This document shows, one piece after another, positions 1-12,500 of a stretch of DNA of 64,000 nucleotides (positions are counted from its first letter, which is position 1; every line of letters begins with the position of its first letter). Source of the stretch: Cruorifilaria tuberocauda (taxonomy: Eukaryota > Nematoda > Chromadorea > Rhabditida > Onchocercidae); NCBI GenBank assembly GCA_013365365.1, contig JABVXU010000039.1:124001-188000 (forward strand). The letters run 5' to 3'. The notes below the pieces were generated by a model. It worked only from the letters and a program-made list of their open reading frames with translations, had not been told where the DNA came from and did not search any database. The position numbers were made by a program, and so were the translations under genes.

Positions 1-462
1 GCGATTTATTAGTATTATATGTTATAACGCTATTCTTTTTTTTACCAATTTTTAATTTAAATCAAATTATTAAGGGTATAATATTAAAAAATAGAATTAT
101 CTGATTGAAATTGATAGAATTATCACCGTCGTACGTAAATTTATCACTCATTTAATGTTTTTTTTTTTAAAGAATCTTTTCATCTATCAAAAATTGCTAG
201 TGCTTCTGAAAAAAAATACTATTTATATTTAAATCAACTGATGTAAATAATGAAAAAAAAATCTTGCATTTTAGCAGTACAAAAATTATTATAAAGCAAC
301 AACCGCATGATTTATCATTTATCAGGGTAAAATCATATCACTATCATTTTTGCATCGTTCTGATATTTATGCTACTAGACATATTGAATTTCTGTCAATC
401 GAAGATGAAGTGATAAAATACTAATTCATCTAATTCTTTACATTTTTACTTGGAAATTTTAG

Positions 463-543
463 GCGGTTAATGAATTGCATGAAAAAATTGGAGGAAACGA
501 GCATTTGGATGGTGAATTGCGACATTTGGATGCTGAATTATGA
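463..543 (+). CDS. 3'-terminal exon of an upstream gene, unidentified (partial)
   Basis: A splice acceptor (AATTTTAG, ending at 462) opens a 27-codon frame that stops with TGA at 541-543. The peptide is rich in Glu, His and Leu (AVNELHEKIGGNEHLDGELR, then HLDAEL), unlike chance AT-rich translation. Earlier exons are not visible within the first 460 bases. I do not recognise the family. An isolated non-functional stretch is possible. Confidence 0.4.
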   Translation, partial: AVNELHEKIGGNEHLDGELRHLDAEL

Positions 544-1164
544 TTTTTCATTGCTAAGATTACTGCACCTGCATCACAGGTTTATTTCTTTTAGTAACAA
601 TACAGAAATCAAACCAGTATTTGTGATTACCAAACTTAACTTATGCCGGTTTATCACAGTTAAGATAGCATAAATTTAAAAGTACTGTACTTTGCTATTG
701 TACAACTTCATCGAATTAAATCATATTTGAAAATGGTTTCGTCATTAACGTGAGACTCTTTTAAATGTATTTTTAGTACTTACGATATAAATAAGTTTTT
801 CTATTAAACTTTAAATAAGAAGTAAATACTTTATATTGCTTAGCAAACTCATGCCATGAGCAATTTTTGCATATTCATAATTGAAAATTAGGAAGAAAAC
901 AAATTTAACATAGTAATAATAATAAGAATACTATAAATAGTATTAATGATATGATTGTTTAAAATACTGATAGTCAACTTGTATTACTGTATTGCTGTAT
1001 TGATGAAGTACTGATTACTTTATTTTTACTTGGACAGTTTTGCATCATGAGCCGATATTTATATGAAAAAATTTTCTCGGGGATAAAAATGTATGGATTA
1101 TAAAATTTAGGAATAAAACGTAGTAACTCACTGACTTAAACTAAATATACTTATATTTATACAG
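544..1164. other. Intergenic stretch, no gene seen
   Basis: AT-rich sequence between the putative terminal exon and the next start codon. The last bases (TTATATTTATACAG just before the ATG at 1165) look like a 3' splice acceptor, suitable either for spliced-leader addition or for an upstream non-coding exon. Nothing else stands out. Confidence 0.5.
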
Positions 1165-4100
1165 ATGTCTGAAAAAGGAAAAGATATCCGAGCAACAAAA
1201 TCAAAAAAACCTGATAAGTTTGTTTTCCATTTGCTTCATTTTTTTTGGAGTAAATGATTTAATTAACTTTTTGATTTTTAATATAAGCAGTAAGTACTTA
1301 GAAAAATCATTCTATTCTTGTCGACGTTCTTTTCTATAATCGTGAGAAGATTAAAAGTGTTCTTTCCGGTTCGAGTGACTTCTGTTCTATCTGCATGGAA
1401 TCAAACTGCTGTCTTTTGAGTCAGGAAAAATGACAGTTCTTACGCGTGTACCTCAAACTTGGGTAATTAAACCTTTTATTAGGACAGATTCAATACATAT
1501 CTTAATACAACATCAACACATTGACATTAATAATTCTACAACATTGTGAAGACTTTCAAGTATCAATAAGTTAAGGGAAAGGAGACCCAACTCTAACCTT
1601 TATTGACCCTCCGCACTTCTTGAGTAAATTCTTCACAATGTTTCTAGTGCTCAGGACACTTTCATTTTGAAGGAGGACGGGCTATGGACGGTTTGTAACA
1701 ATATATATTATAACAATACTATCTCTCCATTGATTGGCTTTCGTTGTATGCGACTGCGCGGAATTTTATGCATTCTTTGCGTTCGTTTCCTCACTTCTTC
1801 CAAATATTCCTCTTGCATATTTTCCACAACAGTTGCAACCGTTAACGGTTGATTAATTCTTGTTGATTAGGTCGACTTTCTGCTCAGGAGCATTTGGTCC
1901 TTCACACTCCCGTAAACTGTTCTCACTATCCAACGAACTATTCATATTATTGTAGCCAGTTTCTTTTAACAATGTCGTATGACATTCCCAATTTTGTTTT
2001 GTCCAAGTCTTTATAGCATTGAATTCTTCTGAATGTTCCGTTTCAAAGTCAATAATAAATTGTCGAAGTAATCGATTTCAATACCAGAAATATAATAAGC
2101 TAGCGACTGAAAGAGACAGTTATAAGATCCATCTATATTAACCACTTAGTGTGGTTCATCGCATATAATCCATCTCTATAATTGAAGATTCAATCATCCA
2201 ATCGCCAGCTCTTCAGTTATGAAGAAGCCTCCATCTAAAGACAACTATACAGATGAGCAACTATACAGATCCTCATCTGTATGGATCCATCCCAAAATAC
2301 ATACAAATGGCCTTTCGATTTTCATAGCTTAATGGTATGCATAAAATTGGCTGTGGACCAAATATATCGAAGATTTCCTTTCCGTTTTTATTCGAAAAAC
2401 CATCACTAATACTGCTCCGCGATGACTCTTGCTTTGGTTTTCAACTCTTTCTTCGTCTGAGGACGTATCTTTCCCATCCATCGCAATTTGAAACTTTTCA
2501 TTGCTTTCCAGCGATATTTCTGCAAAAGTTTCACTGTCTTTTTAGAACTGATCAGCAGTGCTATGTTGACATGCTGCCATAAATTGTCGAAGCACTCCGT
2601 AATCGGTTTCATTGCTAGAAATATAATAAGCAGTGATTGAAAGAGACAATTATAGGATCCATACGTCAACCACTTAGTGTGGTTCGTTGTATATCCATCT
2701 CTAGAACTGAAGATTCAATCATCCAATCGCCAGCTTTTCAGTTATGAAGAAGCCTCCATCTAAAGACAACTATACAGATGAGCAACTATACAGATCCTCA
2801 TCTGTATGGTTGTCTTTTGATGGAGACTTTTTAAGGCAAAATTGATCCGGTCCCTTTTACGAATACACAATTTCTTCGCAACATTGGCGAACGTTCTGCT
2901 CTCAAAACAGATTTTGGTTTAAAAGGTCGTTTGCCATCCCGTGTAAGAACAGTGATTCTTGACCCTAGCTTAGCAAAATAATTCTCGCTAATTTTCACAC
3001 TGGTCATCCGATGCTGTACAGAGGCCTGTCCGATTTCTCGTGAATATCAGTACTGTCAAGAACTGCATTACTTCTTCCAACTGATTCATATAGAACTGTG
3101 AATTTTCTTGCTCGTGTCAATTTCTTCGCTCTTTTCTTCCCATGATCTGGTGCTGTTGCATCCACAAAAGACAACTATACAGATGAGCATTCTCCAAACT
3201 TTTGCAGAGCTCCTTCATCCTTTGTTTCTATATCACTGAATCCAGATGTTACTTTTCTGTTGTTCCTCCTTTCAAACTGGCTGCTCTTTTCTTTTCTTTC
3301 TAATTTTGTATGATACTGCATTCTTCATTCGTGAAGATCCTTAGATCGTTTGATTCAGGGTTGGTTGGACCAAATTGTCGACGTCCTGAGATTGAGAGTC
3401 TCTTCCTGGTTTGAGTGATTTCTATTCTTGCTGCCTGGAATTAAACTGCTGTCTTTTGCGTCAGACAAAATGACAATCGTCACGCGTGTGTAGTACCTCA
3501 AACTTGTGTACGTAAACCTATCATTCGGACAGATTCAATACATACATTAATACAACATTAACAATTCTACAATATTGTGGAGACTTTCAAGTATCAATAA
3601 GACAAGGGAAAAGGAACTCAATTCTACCTTTAGTTGACCCATCGCACTCTTTGAGATAAATTCTTCACAATGCTTCCGGTGCTCTATATTCTAAAGGAGG
3701 GTGGGCTACGTACGGTTTATACATTACAACAAATTTCTTCGCAACAAGTTTCAAAGTTTCTTTTTACAATTTACAAACATAGAGGGCACCATTTACGATG
3801 TTAAATTAGTCAAGAGATTTTACTACTCTTTGTTTCTTCATAATTCTATCGACGAACTTATAAACAAAGAGTCCACAAATTTTGTTTGTGGACTCTTTGT
3901 TTACAAGTTCATCGATAAATTATGAGGTATATTTCGAAAATTGTCATAGTGAAATCATTTCTGTAAATTAAGCAAAAAAAATAATCATAGATTCCAAATT
4001 TCAGAACAAAAAAAAAATAGGTTCAGAATTTCAGATCTCTTCAGTGTCATTTCAGCGACAAGTCTTTTTCTTTCTTTCTCCGTCTCTCTCAGAGTTTCAT

Positions 4101-7100
4101 TATATTTTTAATTTTTCGTAAAAATCTCATTTTGATGACATTAAGTCAAATTTTTGTGAAAAAAATTTTATCCAAGTAAAAACATCATTAAAAAGAACGA
4201 ATATTATTTCAGTTTTCGAAAAATTTCACAACAAAAAAAGCATGAGAATGTTTTTAGGCGTGTAAATAAACCAATTCAAGCGATTAAAAAATTGAAAAAT
4301 CATTTCTACAAATTAAGCAAAAAAAATAAGAATGGAACAACGAATACCGTTCTACCTGTCGTTCGAAACGTAGATATCACAAGTAAGATTACGGATGCAT
4401 CACATACTGCAGATACCTCTCGTAGGTCCGTCGAATCCATTCGTAATGTTGAACCAGCAAAGCAAAAAATTATCAGCTGTAGCATGGAACCTTTGCAATC
4501 ACGTATTATGAGCAGTTCCAGTAATAATGGTAAATCGATGCATAGCGTTGATCCATCTCGTGGAAAAGATACTCCAAAAAATATGAGTTTTACTGAGAGT
4601 ACTAAAATAATCCAAAATGGTGCAGTTGACTCTCAAATTCCGAACGTATCACGTAGTACAATTGCTGATATTTCGAGAAACTCGGAGATATCACGTATGA
4701 CAGATCAGTTTCATGTAAATAATTTATCACGGGATACGGAAATGCCACGGAATGAAGATTTGGTTTACAGTACTGATTTGTCACGTAATATAAGAGAAAT
4801 TGGTAGAAGCGGAGAATTTGTGGGAAAGAACATTGATATTACTAGCGGAAAATGTAAGTATTAATGTTATCTGGTATCGTTTTTTAGCATTTTCATTTAT
4901 CAGAAAAACTTAATGATAATTTGAATGTAATGAAGTATGAAATGCATATCTGCGATAGTTTACAAAAGATTTTTTCGAAACTTTTTATACAAATAAATTA
5001 GCAACTTCCTAACATGATCTGTAATGTCAGAATAATTTACTAAAATATGAAATAATTACAGCGCTAATGAATGGCCAGAAATCTTCATCCGAAGGGATGG
5101 ATCAATCGCCACAACTTCGAACATCTCAATCACTTTTGGAGAGTGCAGAAGATATCAGAGGCAGAGAATTAATTAATGACTTTTAATTTTAGTAGGAAAA
5201 AAACTACTCAAACAACTCCAAATATTTTCAAGGAATATCATAGAAATAGAAAAATGGAAATAAAAAATGGCGCTATGTAATTGCTAAGTGAGTAGAAGGG
5301 ATAATTATTTGATGAACTATTGCAAGTCATTGAATTTGGAATTAAGTACGGAAAAATTTATTGAATTGTGATAAGAATTCTCACATTAACTATAATTATA
5401 CAGTGGTATATTATTGTTAATTTTAAATTCAAATAATCAATTTCTCCAAATCAAACGTTTTTTATCACCTTAATTATATTTATTTTACTTACAGCCATGA
5501 AAGCTGGATTACCCGAAAATACGAAAGTAGAAGAATTGAATGATAGAGCAATCGAGGAACAACTTACATCACTAAATCAGTAGGAATTATTTTATTATTA
5601 TCTTCCGGTTTCATTTTTCTGAGACAAAATTCGAAAATTTTAATTTTTCGGATTAAACAATGTACAGAATGTTAAGCATTGATGGATAGATTTTATATAA
5701 TTCATTTAGCTAATTTTTCATAAAATTTACTTCGTTTTGGTGGTTTATTTATCCGTAAATCGAGGAATAGAAAACAAGAACAGTTATTTAACTGATCATT
5801 CTGAAACTGTTTGAATTAAATATTACATATTAGTTGTAAGCAGCATAGAATAATACTAAGTTAGGATTTCATTAGGCGTTTTTAATTTGCTTTAGAAACA
5901 AAAAACAATCACTTCAACGAAGAATCATGGTAATTTTTAATCCCAACCCTTCAAATTATGACTTCGATTTTTTATTACAGACGTTTGAAAACACTAATAG
6001 ATGAGAATGAAAAGACAAAAAAACATGAAGAACAACTTTTCGCAATCAAAAATCGAATTTTGGGCAAGATTGATGTAATCAATAATTTATCATTTAGTAA
6101 AATTAACCAAATCTTTTTATCAGTTCATTTGTGAACTTTTATTAGCAATAAATAACGCAAGGGAAAAGTTGAAATTGAAAAATTTAGTTTCTGACAATGT
6201 TCGTTGTAGTTTTTTTATTGTTATCACATATTATGGTAATTTATTTATTAAGCTTGTCAAGAAGCAAATTAGTGAAGCAATGGATCATTATCGCGATATA
6301 GCTCATGCATGTCATGAAAAAATTGAGAAGGAAGAAATTCGTCAAAATGAAGTGAATATTTATCAAATTTTAGTATAGAAATTTCCAAAGGAGTCATATA
6401 TCAAGCTTCTATTTTAAATAAATAAATATTAAATTTCGATTTTAAAGAAATGAGTATTGAATTTCTTTTTTGAAAAAATATGCAAAGAAAAATAGGCAAA
6501 TATTAGCAAAAATCGCACATTGTTTAATTGTATATTAGCATATATTAGCTAAATTCCCGTTGATAAAATTAATTTGGAATAAAATAACGTGAAAATAACA
6601 ACGAGGAAAATAATTGAAGAATTCAGAGGAATCATCTTATTAACTTTTTTATTTGAAGTAGAAAATTCATAAGCTTAACGTATAGATATGAAATTCTACA
6701 GTTTTAAAAATATTACATTTCCACGAATCGAATATGACATAATTGATATGTTCTGTAAGCATAAACGTAGAAAGTAATAAGTTTCCATTTTTAATTCATG
6801 ACTTATTAATTTATTTATATAGAATTTTTACATTTGATAAAAATATAAAAAAACACTGTAAACTCATTTACAGTATATTGCAGAAATGAATAATAATTAT
6901 TATTACAGCAATATATTTATCAATACTTAATTATAGTACGATGTTTAATTACAATGCATTTAATGAATAATATATTAATCGAGATATCTAATAATAAAAT
7001 AGTCGTATTTATTAATTTGAAAAGAATTATCACATAAATTAATCAATTATAGATGCTAATGGATCTAAAAGAACGAGTTGATAAGCTTGATGATATGTGT

Positions 7101-7748
7101 ACGGATATTAACAATCAGATAGATGATATTACAGTTACGTTGAATATGGCATATAATGTGGGTGAAAGTAATACATTATATATGGCTACTGCCTGTTCCG
7201 TTGATTTTATCATACGATTTCTCAAACAACTATATGCTATCATTATTTCAATCACAAAAGTATATCTTTAAAAATTTTATATTATTTCCAAACTTCCAAT
7301 TTTTCACTGCTGGTTAACCGTAAAGCTTTTGTACGCTCATGAATTAACTGTAAATTTTAAAACTTTATTTACCCCTACAAGTAGTAAAAAAGTTAGCCAT
7401 GAATGATCAAAATTTTAAAATTAATCAATACACAACATCATTTACAATGAATTTATTTTTGAAAGGTGAATAATACAGTTTGGATAGTGATTAAATTATT
7501 AATTACAGTATTAGATATTGATTATCTTAAAGGAATCATAACTCTTACTTTATTTCAGTTTTACAAGCTTTACTTTTATCTATTCAATAATTTTGCTGTG
7601 ATAAAATGAAAAATTAAGAAAAATTTCTAATATTGCAAAAAATTTTCAGTATTCTGCAAATGCGTTACTGGCAATATCAAATTCAGTATCACCAACTGCT
7701 CCTAACACGGAAAAGAAAACTGATACACTTACATCAACATCTCTATAG
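1165..7748 (+). CDS. Arg/Ser-repeat and coiled-coil protein, nine exons, function unknown
   Basis: Exons: 1165-1217, 4213-4853, 5062 to about 5142 or 5160, 5495-5579, 5981-6096, 6146-6198, 6253-6351, 7053-7157, 7650-7748 (TAG). All joins keep phase; only the donor of exon 3 is unclear (a weak GT at 5143 or a GC donor at 5161). The product is about 450 residues. Its basic N-terminus (MSEKGKDIRATKSKKPD) leads into a region of roughly 200 residues in which a short unit built around Ser-Arg recurs (for example ADISRNSEISR and NNLSRDTEMPR). The C-terminal 200 residues are heptad-like and charged (LKERVDKLDDMCTDINNQID), predicting a coiled coil. There is no signal peptide or membrane segment. The first intron is about 3 kb and contains a decayed LTR-type element. 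I do not recognise a family; an adaptor or structural role is only a guess. The intron at 6199-6252 is short (54 nt) and could instead be retained, since that stretch is open. Confidence 0.65.
1319..1710. repeat. Left long direct repeat (LTR-like)
   Basis: Begins TGTCGACGTTC and ends near GGTTTGTAACA. It aligns along its length with 3376-3740, apart from small gaps and many substitutions. The right-hand boundary is approximate. Confidence 0.6.
2051..2806. repeat. Diverged internal duplication within the LTR-type element
   Basis: The segment about 2051-2282 recurs about 530 bp downstream at 2579-2806. Shared text includes AAATTGTCGAAG, AGAAATATAATAAGC, ACCACTTAGTGTGGTTC, CAATCATCCAATCGCCAGC and the ATACAGATGAG / CTCATCTGTAT inverted pair. 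Confidence 0.7.
2753..2826. repeat. Inverted repeat, 30-bp arms and 14-bp loop
   Basis: The left arm 2753-2782 (CCTCCATCTAAAGACAAC then TATACAGATGAG) is complementary at about 28 of 30 positions to the right arm 2797-2826. A partial copy of the arm occurs at 3167-3189 and a truncated palindrome at 2249-2282. It lies inside the LTR-type element. Confidence 0.8.
3376..3740. repeat. Right long direct repeat (LTR-like)
   Basis: Counterpart of 1319-1710. It starts TGTCGACGTCC and ends near TACATTACAACA. The exact end is uncertain because the homology fades. Confidence 0.6.
3841..3922. repeat. Long near-perfect hairpin, arms about 32-38 bp, 5-bp loop
   Basis: The left arm 3848-3879 (ATCGACGAACTTATAAACAA then AGAGTCCACAAA) pairs with the right arm 3885-3916 with two mismatches. 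The pairing extends loosely to 3841 and 3922. It lies just outside the right repeat of the LTR-type element and about 290 bp before exon 2 of the coiled-coil gene. A fold-back or MITE remnant is one explanation, a structured RNA another. Confidence 0.8.
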
Positions 7749-9316
7749 ATTAATTAATTCTTGCAAAATAAAAATAATTGTATGTTTTGTTCAGCAATGA
7801 ATAATGTTAACTTTATTGAAAAATAATATTGAACGAGAACTTAAATGATATTTATCTTTCAATTTTGATTTCTAAAATTCATATCTCTGAAATTTTAAAA
7901 TTTAATCACTGATATTATTTCTTTGCCATACCGGAAGTATTCACGTGATAGGATTAAAAACTGGGATTTGAATTTAGATTGAGGTTTCTGAATGCGTTTA
8001 TCAGAGTTGTTAAGAAGTCACTAATGGAGGTTAGATAAATGGAACGGTAGTTATCCTTATACCTTCTGAGAAGAGGAAAATGATTGGTAAGCTATGAAAT
8101 TCACCCGCCAGTTAATTATACTGTTATGTACAATTAAGTTCTGTTGTATTTCCCGTCGCAATAACCAACCAATGATATCACAAGATAATTATAAACTGAC
8201 ATTTCTAAAATTTTATGCAAGGCAATTTTTAAAATTAAAAATGAATTTTAATATTAGTTTCAAATAATCATTAAATTTTTGTGCAATTTATCACTTGTTT
8301 GTTTGACATCGTCGTCATCGACGATAATAACGCCATAATCTGTTAAATTATAAAATGAGATTCTTGCAATTTAAATTTATAAAGCTTTTAAATATTATCT
8401 TTGGCAATACTTATAGGTTTTATTTGATATATTCAACTGATGTAAAAATACTGTTTGCAAATCTACATTCCAATGTATATTCATTTTACAGGTAACAATA
8501 AAATGCGCTCTCGATTTCATTAATAAAGTTCAGTTGATTTCTCCGTTTTTCTTATAAAGGTAGGTTATGTAACGGAACATGGATGTTATTGACAAAAGAA
8601 ATTTCATTTCATTTCAAGTTTATTAAAGTTTGATTTACAGCCAATAAAAAATTGTTCCACGTTTTTGCTTAAACAAAATAGCTATCATTAAAAATTTTTT
8701 TTATCTGATAATCAATAATTCCACTATTAAAATTTCCAAAAAGCGATACTTCCTTTGACCTTTTTATTCATTCCTATTAGAAAGTTTAATTTTTCCAGAA
8801 AAACATTCTTTAATTTTCTTTTTTTCAGACTTCTCGGATGAACCTCGGATCGTCTGGCTTTTTCTGAGATGAATCATCAATATTTATCGCCTATCACATT
8901 TAAAAACGAATAAATTTCAAAAACGAAAATAAGAAACAACAAAATTTTACTTGTTTGTTTTATCATGTTTATATGTTAAATTTATTTCATCAGATCACAA
9001 GTATTCTTTCACAAATAATAACAAATTTTTTTCCAAAGCAAACAATCTTCCATATGTTACAATTTAACTACAAATTAACATATCTAACAGTTATGGGATT
9101 GAAATAATTGCCTAAATTTATTTCTTTTCATATAAAACGAAGTTAATGAACGAAACAATAAAAAACTTAATTTAAATGGAGAAATTATTGAATTAAAATT
9201 TCCCCAATTGACTAACCATACAGCAACAAACAATATCAATCATTCAATTTTTTATGATATGAATGATTTTATCACCTACGGTAATCTGAATTGTGTTCAT
9301 ACGTCTCGTAACATTA
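7749..9316. other. Intergenic stretch, no gene seen
   Basis: AT-rich DNA with frequent stops on both strands. An acceptor-like TTTTTTTCAG at about 8819-8828 is followed by a short GC-richer stretch, but no open frame with family character follows. No structured element was recognised. Confidence 0.4.
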
Positions 9317-9541
9317 TTAGCCGCCTCCTGATGTTGTTGTCGCCATTGTTGTTGTTGTCGGTGGTGCTGGTGGTGGTGGTGGTGGTGGTGGTGGTGGTGC
9401 CGGTGGTGCTACGGGTGGCGCTGGTGGAGGTACTGGTGGTTGGACTGGAGGTGCTGGAGGTGGTGGAGGCGCAGCTGGCGGTGCGATAGGTTGTACGAAA
9501 CAAGAGATGCAGAAAACAAGATATACTTTCAATTTTGCCAT
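9317..9541 (-). CDS. Possible small secreted proline-rich protein
   Basis: A 74-codon frame starts at 9541 with a good signal-peptide-like N-terminus (MAKLKVYLVFCISCFVQPIA). About 40 residues of Pro, Ala and Val follow, with a run of ten prolines, then a Thr-rich tail and a TAA stop. It sits on a GGT/GGC trinucleotide tract, so all three minus frames and one plus frame are open here and openness alone proves nothing. The hydrophobic leader placed exactly ahead of the proline tract is the main support. No typical acceptor was seen next to the ATG. It could be a chance frame across a microsatellite. Confidence 0.35.
   Translation of the reverse strand: MAKLKVYLVFCISCFVQPIAPPAAPPPPPAPPVQPPVPPPAPPVAPPAPPPPPPPPPPAPPTTTTMATTTSGGG
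9360..9480. repeat. (GGT)n-type imperfect trinucleotide tract
   Basis: Mostly GGT, GCT and GGA triplets on the plus strand, with an uninterrupted (GGT)n core near 9371-9398. It is the most GC-rich patch in the first 14 kb. Confidence 0.9.
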
Positions 9542-12500
9542 ATTTGAAATCGTAGTATTAAAATCTAAAATGATACTTTTTCGTGTTTTGAAATGTAAAT
9601 TTCAGATAATGCATAGCACTTTACTAATCGTATGTATTTTGACCGGAATTACACTACGAATCAGTTTTTGTATTCAATATTCAGATAATAACATTTGTTT
9701 ACAGATTTTATTTTGGTGTCGAAGAATTTACTTTAAGATTTTACTTAAAGTTTCATAGATGAAAAAAGGATATGAGTAAAGGGAGAAAAAACAGTTACAA
9801 TGCATTCTGGATGAAATCCAAGTAATCATTTCAAAAATATTTTTCATAACATTACAAGAAAAGAAAGAAGGAACGAATGAACTTTTTCAAAGAGGATGAT
9901 GAATTTTTTTTAATTTAAATTAAAAGTAAAAATTAAACGCATTCAAACAGACGTATTCACGTATTTTGGAGCAGAAAAACAAATAAGACTGAAGAGAAAG
10001 AATAGGAAAGTCAAGTAAAAGGTAAATGATTAACAACATCAAGCATGGAATTCCATTTTAACAACTTTCAGAAATCCGTTCAAAGGTTTCTTTTGAAACC
10101 GAACTTTTTTTTTTAATTGTATCTTATAAAGGAGCTTGCATAAAAATATTTATTGGCGATAAATCAACAATGAATTACTTTCAATTTATTGTTGAATAAA
10201 TACCGTTTTACTAAACCGTTTTGAGGTGAACAAAACTGAGGTCAAATATACAAATGTTTACTGATAGTATTTAAAATTAATTTCCCATATATATTAAAAG
10301 AATGAATAACAGAACTATTAATGCTTAACGATAGAAAATTATGCTTTCTTAAGTTAAGCGATAAAATATTTAAGAATAATTTGTCTTTTATCTTCAAATA
10401 ACTCATATCTTCTATTCTACTCTTCAATGATTTCTAAAGTTAAATGAAGAAAAATGGACTTGAGTCTTTAATTCTATTATTTAATTATTTCCCTATATTT
10501 TTAAATTGATTAAATGATAAATGAATGATTAACAATTTTATTACAAATCGTAGAAAAAACTATTTCCTTTGAGAAATAAACAAAATGAAAAGCCCTTTTT
10601 TTCTCGAATCTCTTAATAAAAATTCGTTATCATTCCTTATCATTTGAGTTATCAAAGTTTCAATCTTATGAAATTTTTTAAATAATACAAATGAATAAAT
10701 TAATATTTTATTGCCTGAAATGCGTTAATACTTCATATTCGGTAATCAGTTAATCATTATAAAATATCTTTGGATTATCAATAACTGATAAAATCTAAAT
10801 TGATTTTTTTTGTATTTTTTATTAAATTTTTTACTTGTAAAGATAAGCGATATAGCGATGATCGTTAAATTTAAATTCATTTTATACATAAATCAGATTT
10901 AATCCGTAATAAATATGATAGAATAGGTGATAATGATAATATGAGAAAAAAAGAAGTGAATAAATTTATATAAATTATTGCAATCGAATCGATCATCTTC
11001 ATTCAGATTCAATATATTAAGAATTTTCTAGTGATAATTTCACAATTCTAGTGATTATTTCATCTATTCAAAAACTTTTTTGTTTCCTTTCGAGAATAAA
11101 TGAAATTATTGGAATTGTTTGGAAGTCAGTGCTAACTCGAACTATAATTGATTATGTTGAAGAAATTAATCATCAATTAATAAACAACGATATCAGAAAA
11201 CACGACCGCCAATTATAATTTCTTATAACTATCTAGAAAATTACCAGTGATAAAGAGTGAACTTCATGAAAGTTAAAGAAGACTTTAAAATGAGCGTAAG
11301 ATCAATCTGTAATATTTTAATCTAAGTTTTAATGAAGTAATTTTAACAAGCTAAAATGCCAAAAGAAACAAATCAATCTTAATGAAATAAATGATTAGTA
11401 AATTAATTGCTTGAAGGATGTTAAGATTATCAGTTTTAAGCATATCTAATGAAATATGTCACCATGTATTCATCATATAGAGTATTCAGTTATCAGTGAG
11501 ATACTACTATTGAAAAATTTTGTAAATTATGTAAATTATTTCTATCCTAAATATTATCGTAATTCTAAGAGAATAATCATTGAAGCATGAAAACTGAAAA
11601 TTCCAAAATATTACCAACATTACACTATAGAAACGAAATAAGTTAATAGGTATGATAAGTGAATGTGATATAATTTCGAAGTTATAATTAAATTTTAAAT
11701 TTTGCTCTTTCTAACAAGTACACTTCATAATGAGGTGTAGATATTTACAAAAAACGATCATTTGTTTATTCCATCGAAACAATTTATCAGCAATATTGGA
11801 AAAAAAAAATTATTTCCTATTAATTTTGAGATATCTGAATTCTTTTCTCTGGAATTCTCAATGAGCAGAAGTGAGTAGAAAAGGTAAACATAAATCAGTT
11901 AATTAGATTTTATAAGGTCCATTTATCAATAACTAAGTCAATTAATTTCATTTTAAATTTAATTATTCAAATTCTGTTGTTAAGATTTTTTTTTTGGTGA
12001 TCTATTAAATGATAAAAAATATTTAATGTTTTTTCTTGCAGAAAATGGCTAAATATCGATAAATGGAACTTACAATCAAAAATTAAAATGATTCTAACTA
12101 TGAAGTTCTTTAAGATAATTACTGTTCACCTAAAAAAGGTAATATACATATAATTCATGCAGTGATTTTTGAATTGACATAAATTTGGCTAGTTATCAAT
12201 GTGTTCTTGTATTTCTAAATAGAGGAAATGCCTAATTCTCATCCTTGAAGCAATTATGATAATGATAACAAAAAACATTTGGTTATGCTAGCAAAAGAAG
12301 TACTCTGACTGTATCTTAACAGTAATTATCAAAGAAACGTTTATGTTAAAGAATACTTGGGTAAAATTTTTGTAAAAAAAATGGAAAAGCTGGAAAGGGT
12401 AGAAGAAATACAAAACTGATACGATAAGTTAATTTCACAAATTCATATAAGTAATTCTAAACGTTGTCAAATCATTAAATAGCATTAACATTAACCTAAA

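Larger units (their letters stand above)
1319..3740. mobile_element. Decayed LTR-type element inside intron 1 of the coiled-coil gene
   Basis: Two direct repeats of about 360-390 bp flank a 1.7-kb interior. They share many landmarks in the same order: TGTCGACG at the left edge, AAACTGCTGTCTTTTG, ACGCGTG, GACAGATTCAATACAT, GACTTTCAAGTATCAATAAG, AAATTCTTCACAATG and a final GGAGG..GGGCTA..ACGGTTT. The interior has a diverged internal duplication (about 2050-2280 and 2580-2806) and short open minus-strand stretches broken by stops. No reverse transcriptase, integrase or protease motif was seen, so this is a non-autonomous or dead copy. The divergence of the repeats argues for an old insertion. 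Family (Pao/BEL or Gypsy) and orientation cannot be assigned by eye. Confidence 0.6.

Noticed and set aside
1667..1852. Open frames within the LTR-type element
   Set aside because: Short, interrupted and without gag, protease, reverse transcriptase or integrase motifs.
9208..9489. Val-rich open frame on the plus strand
   Set aside because: Translation of the GGT/GTT triplet tract; the antisense proline frame explains it better.
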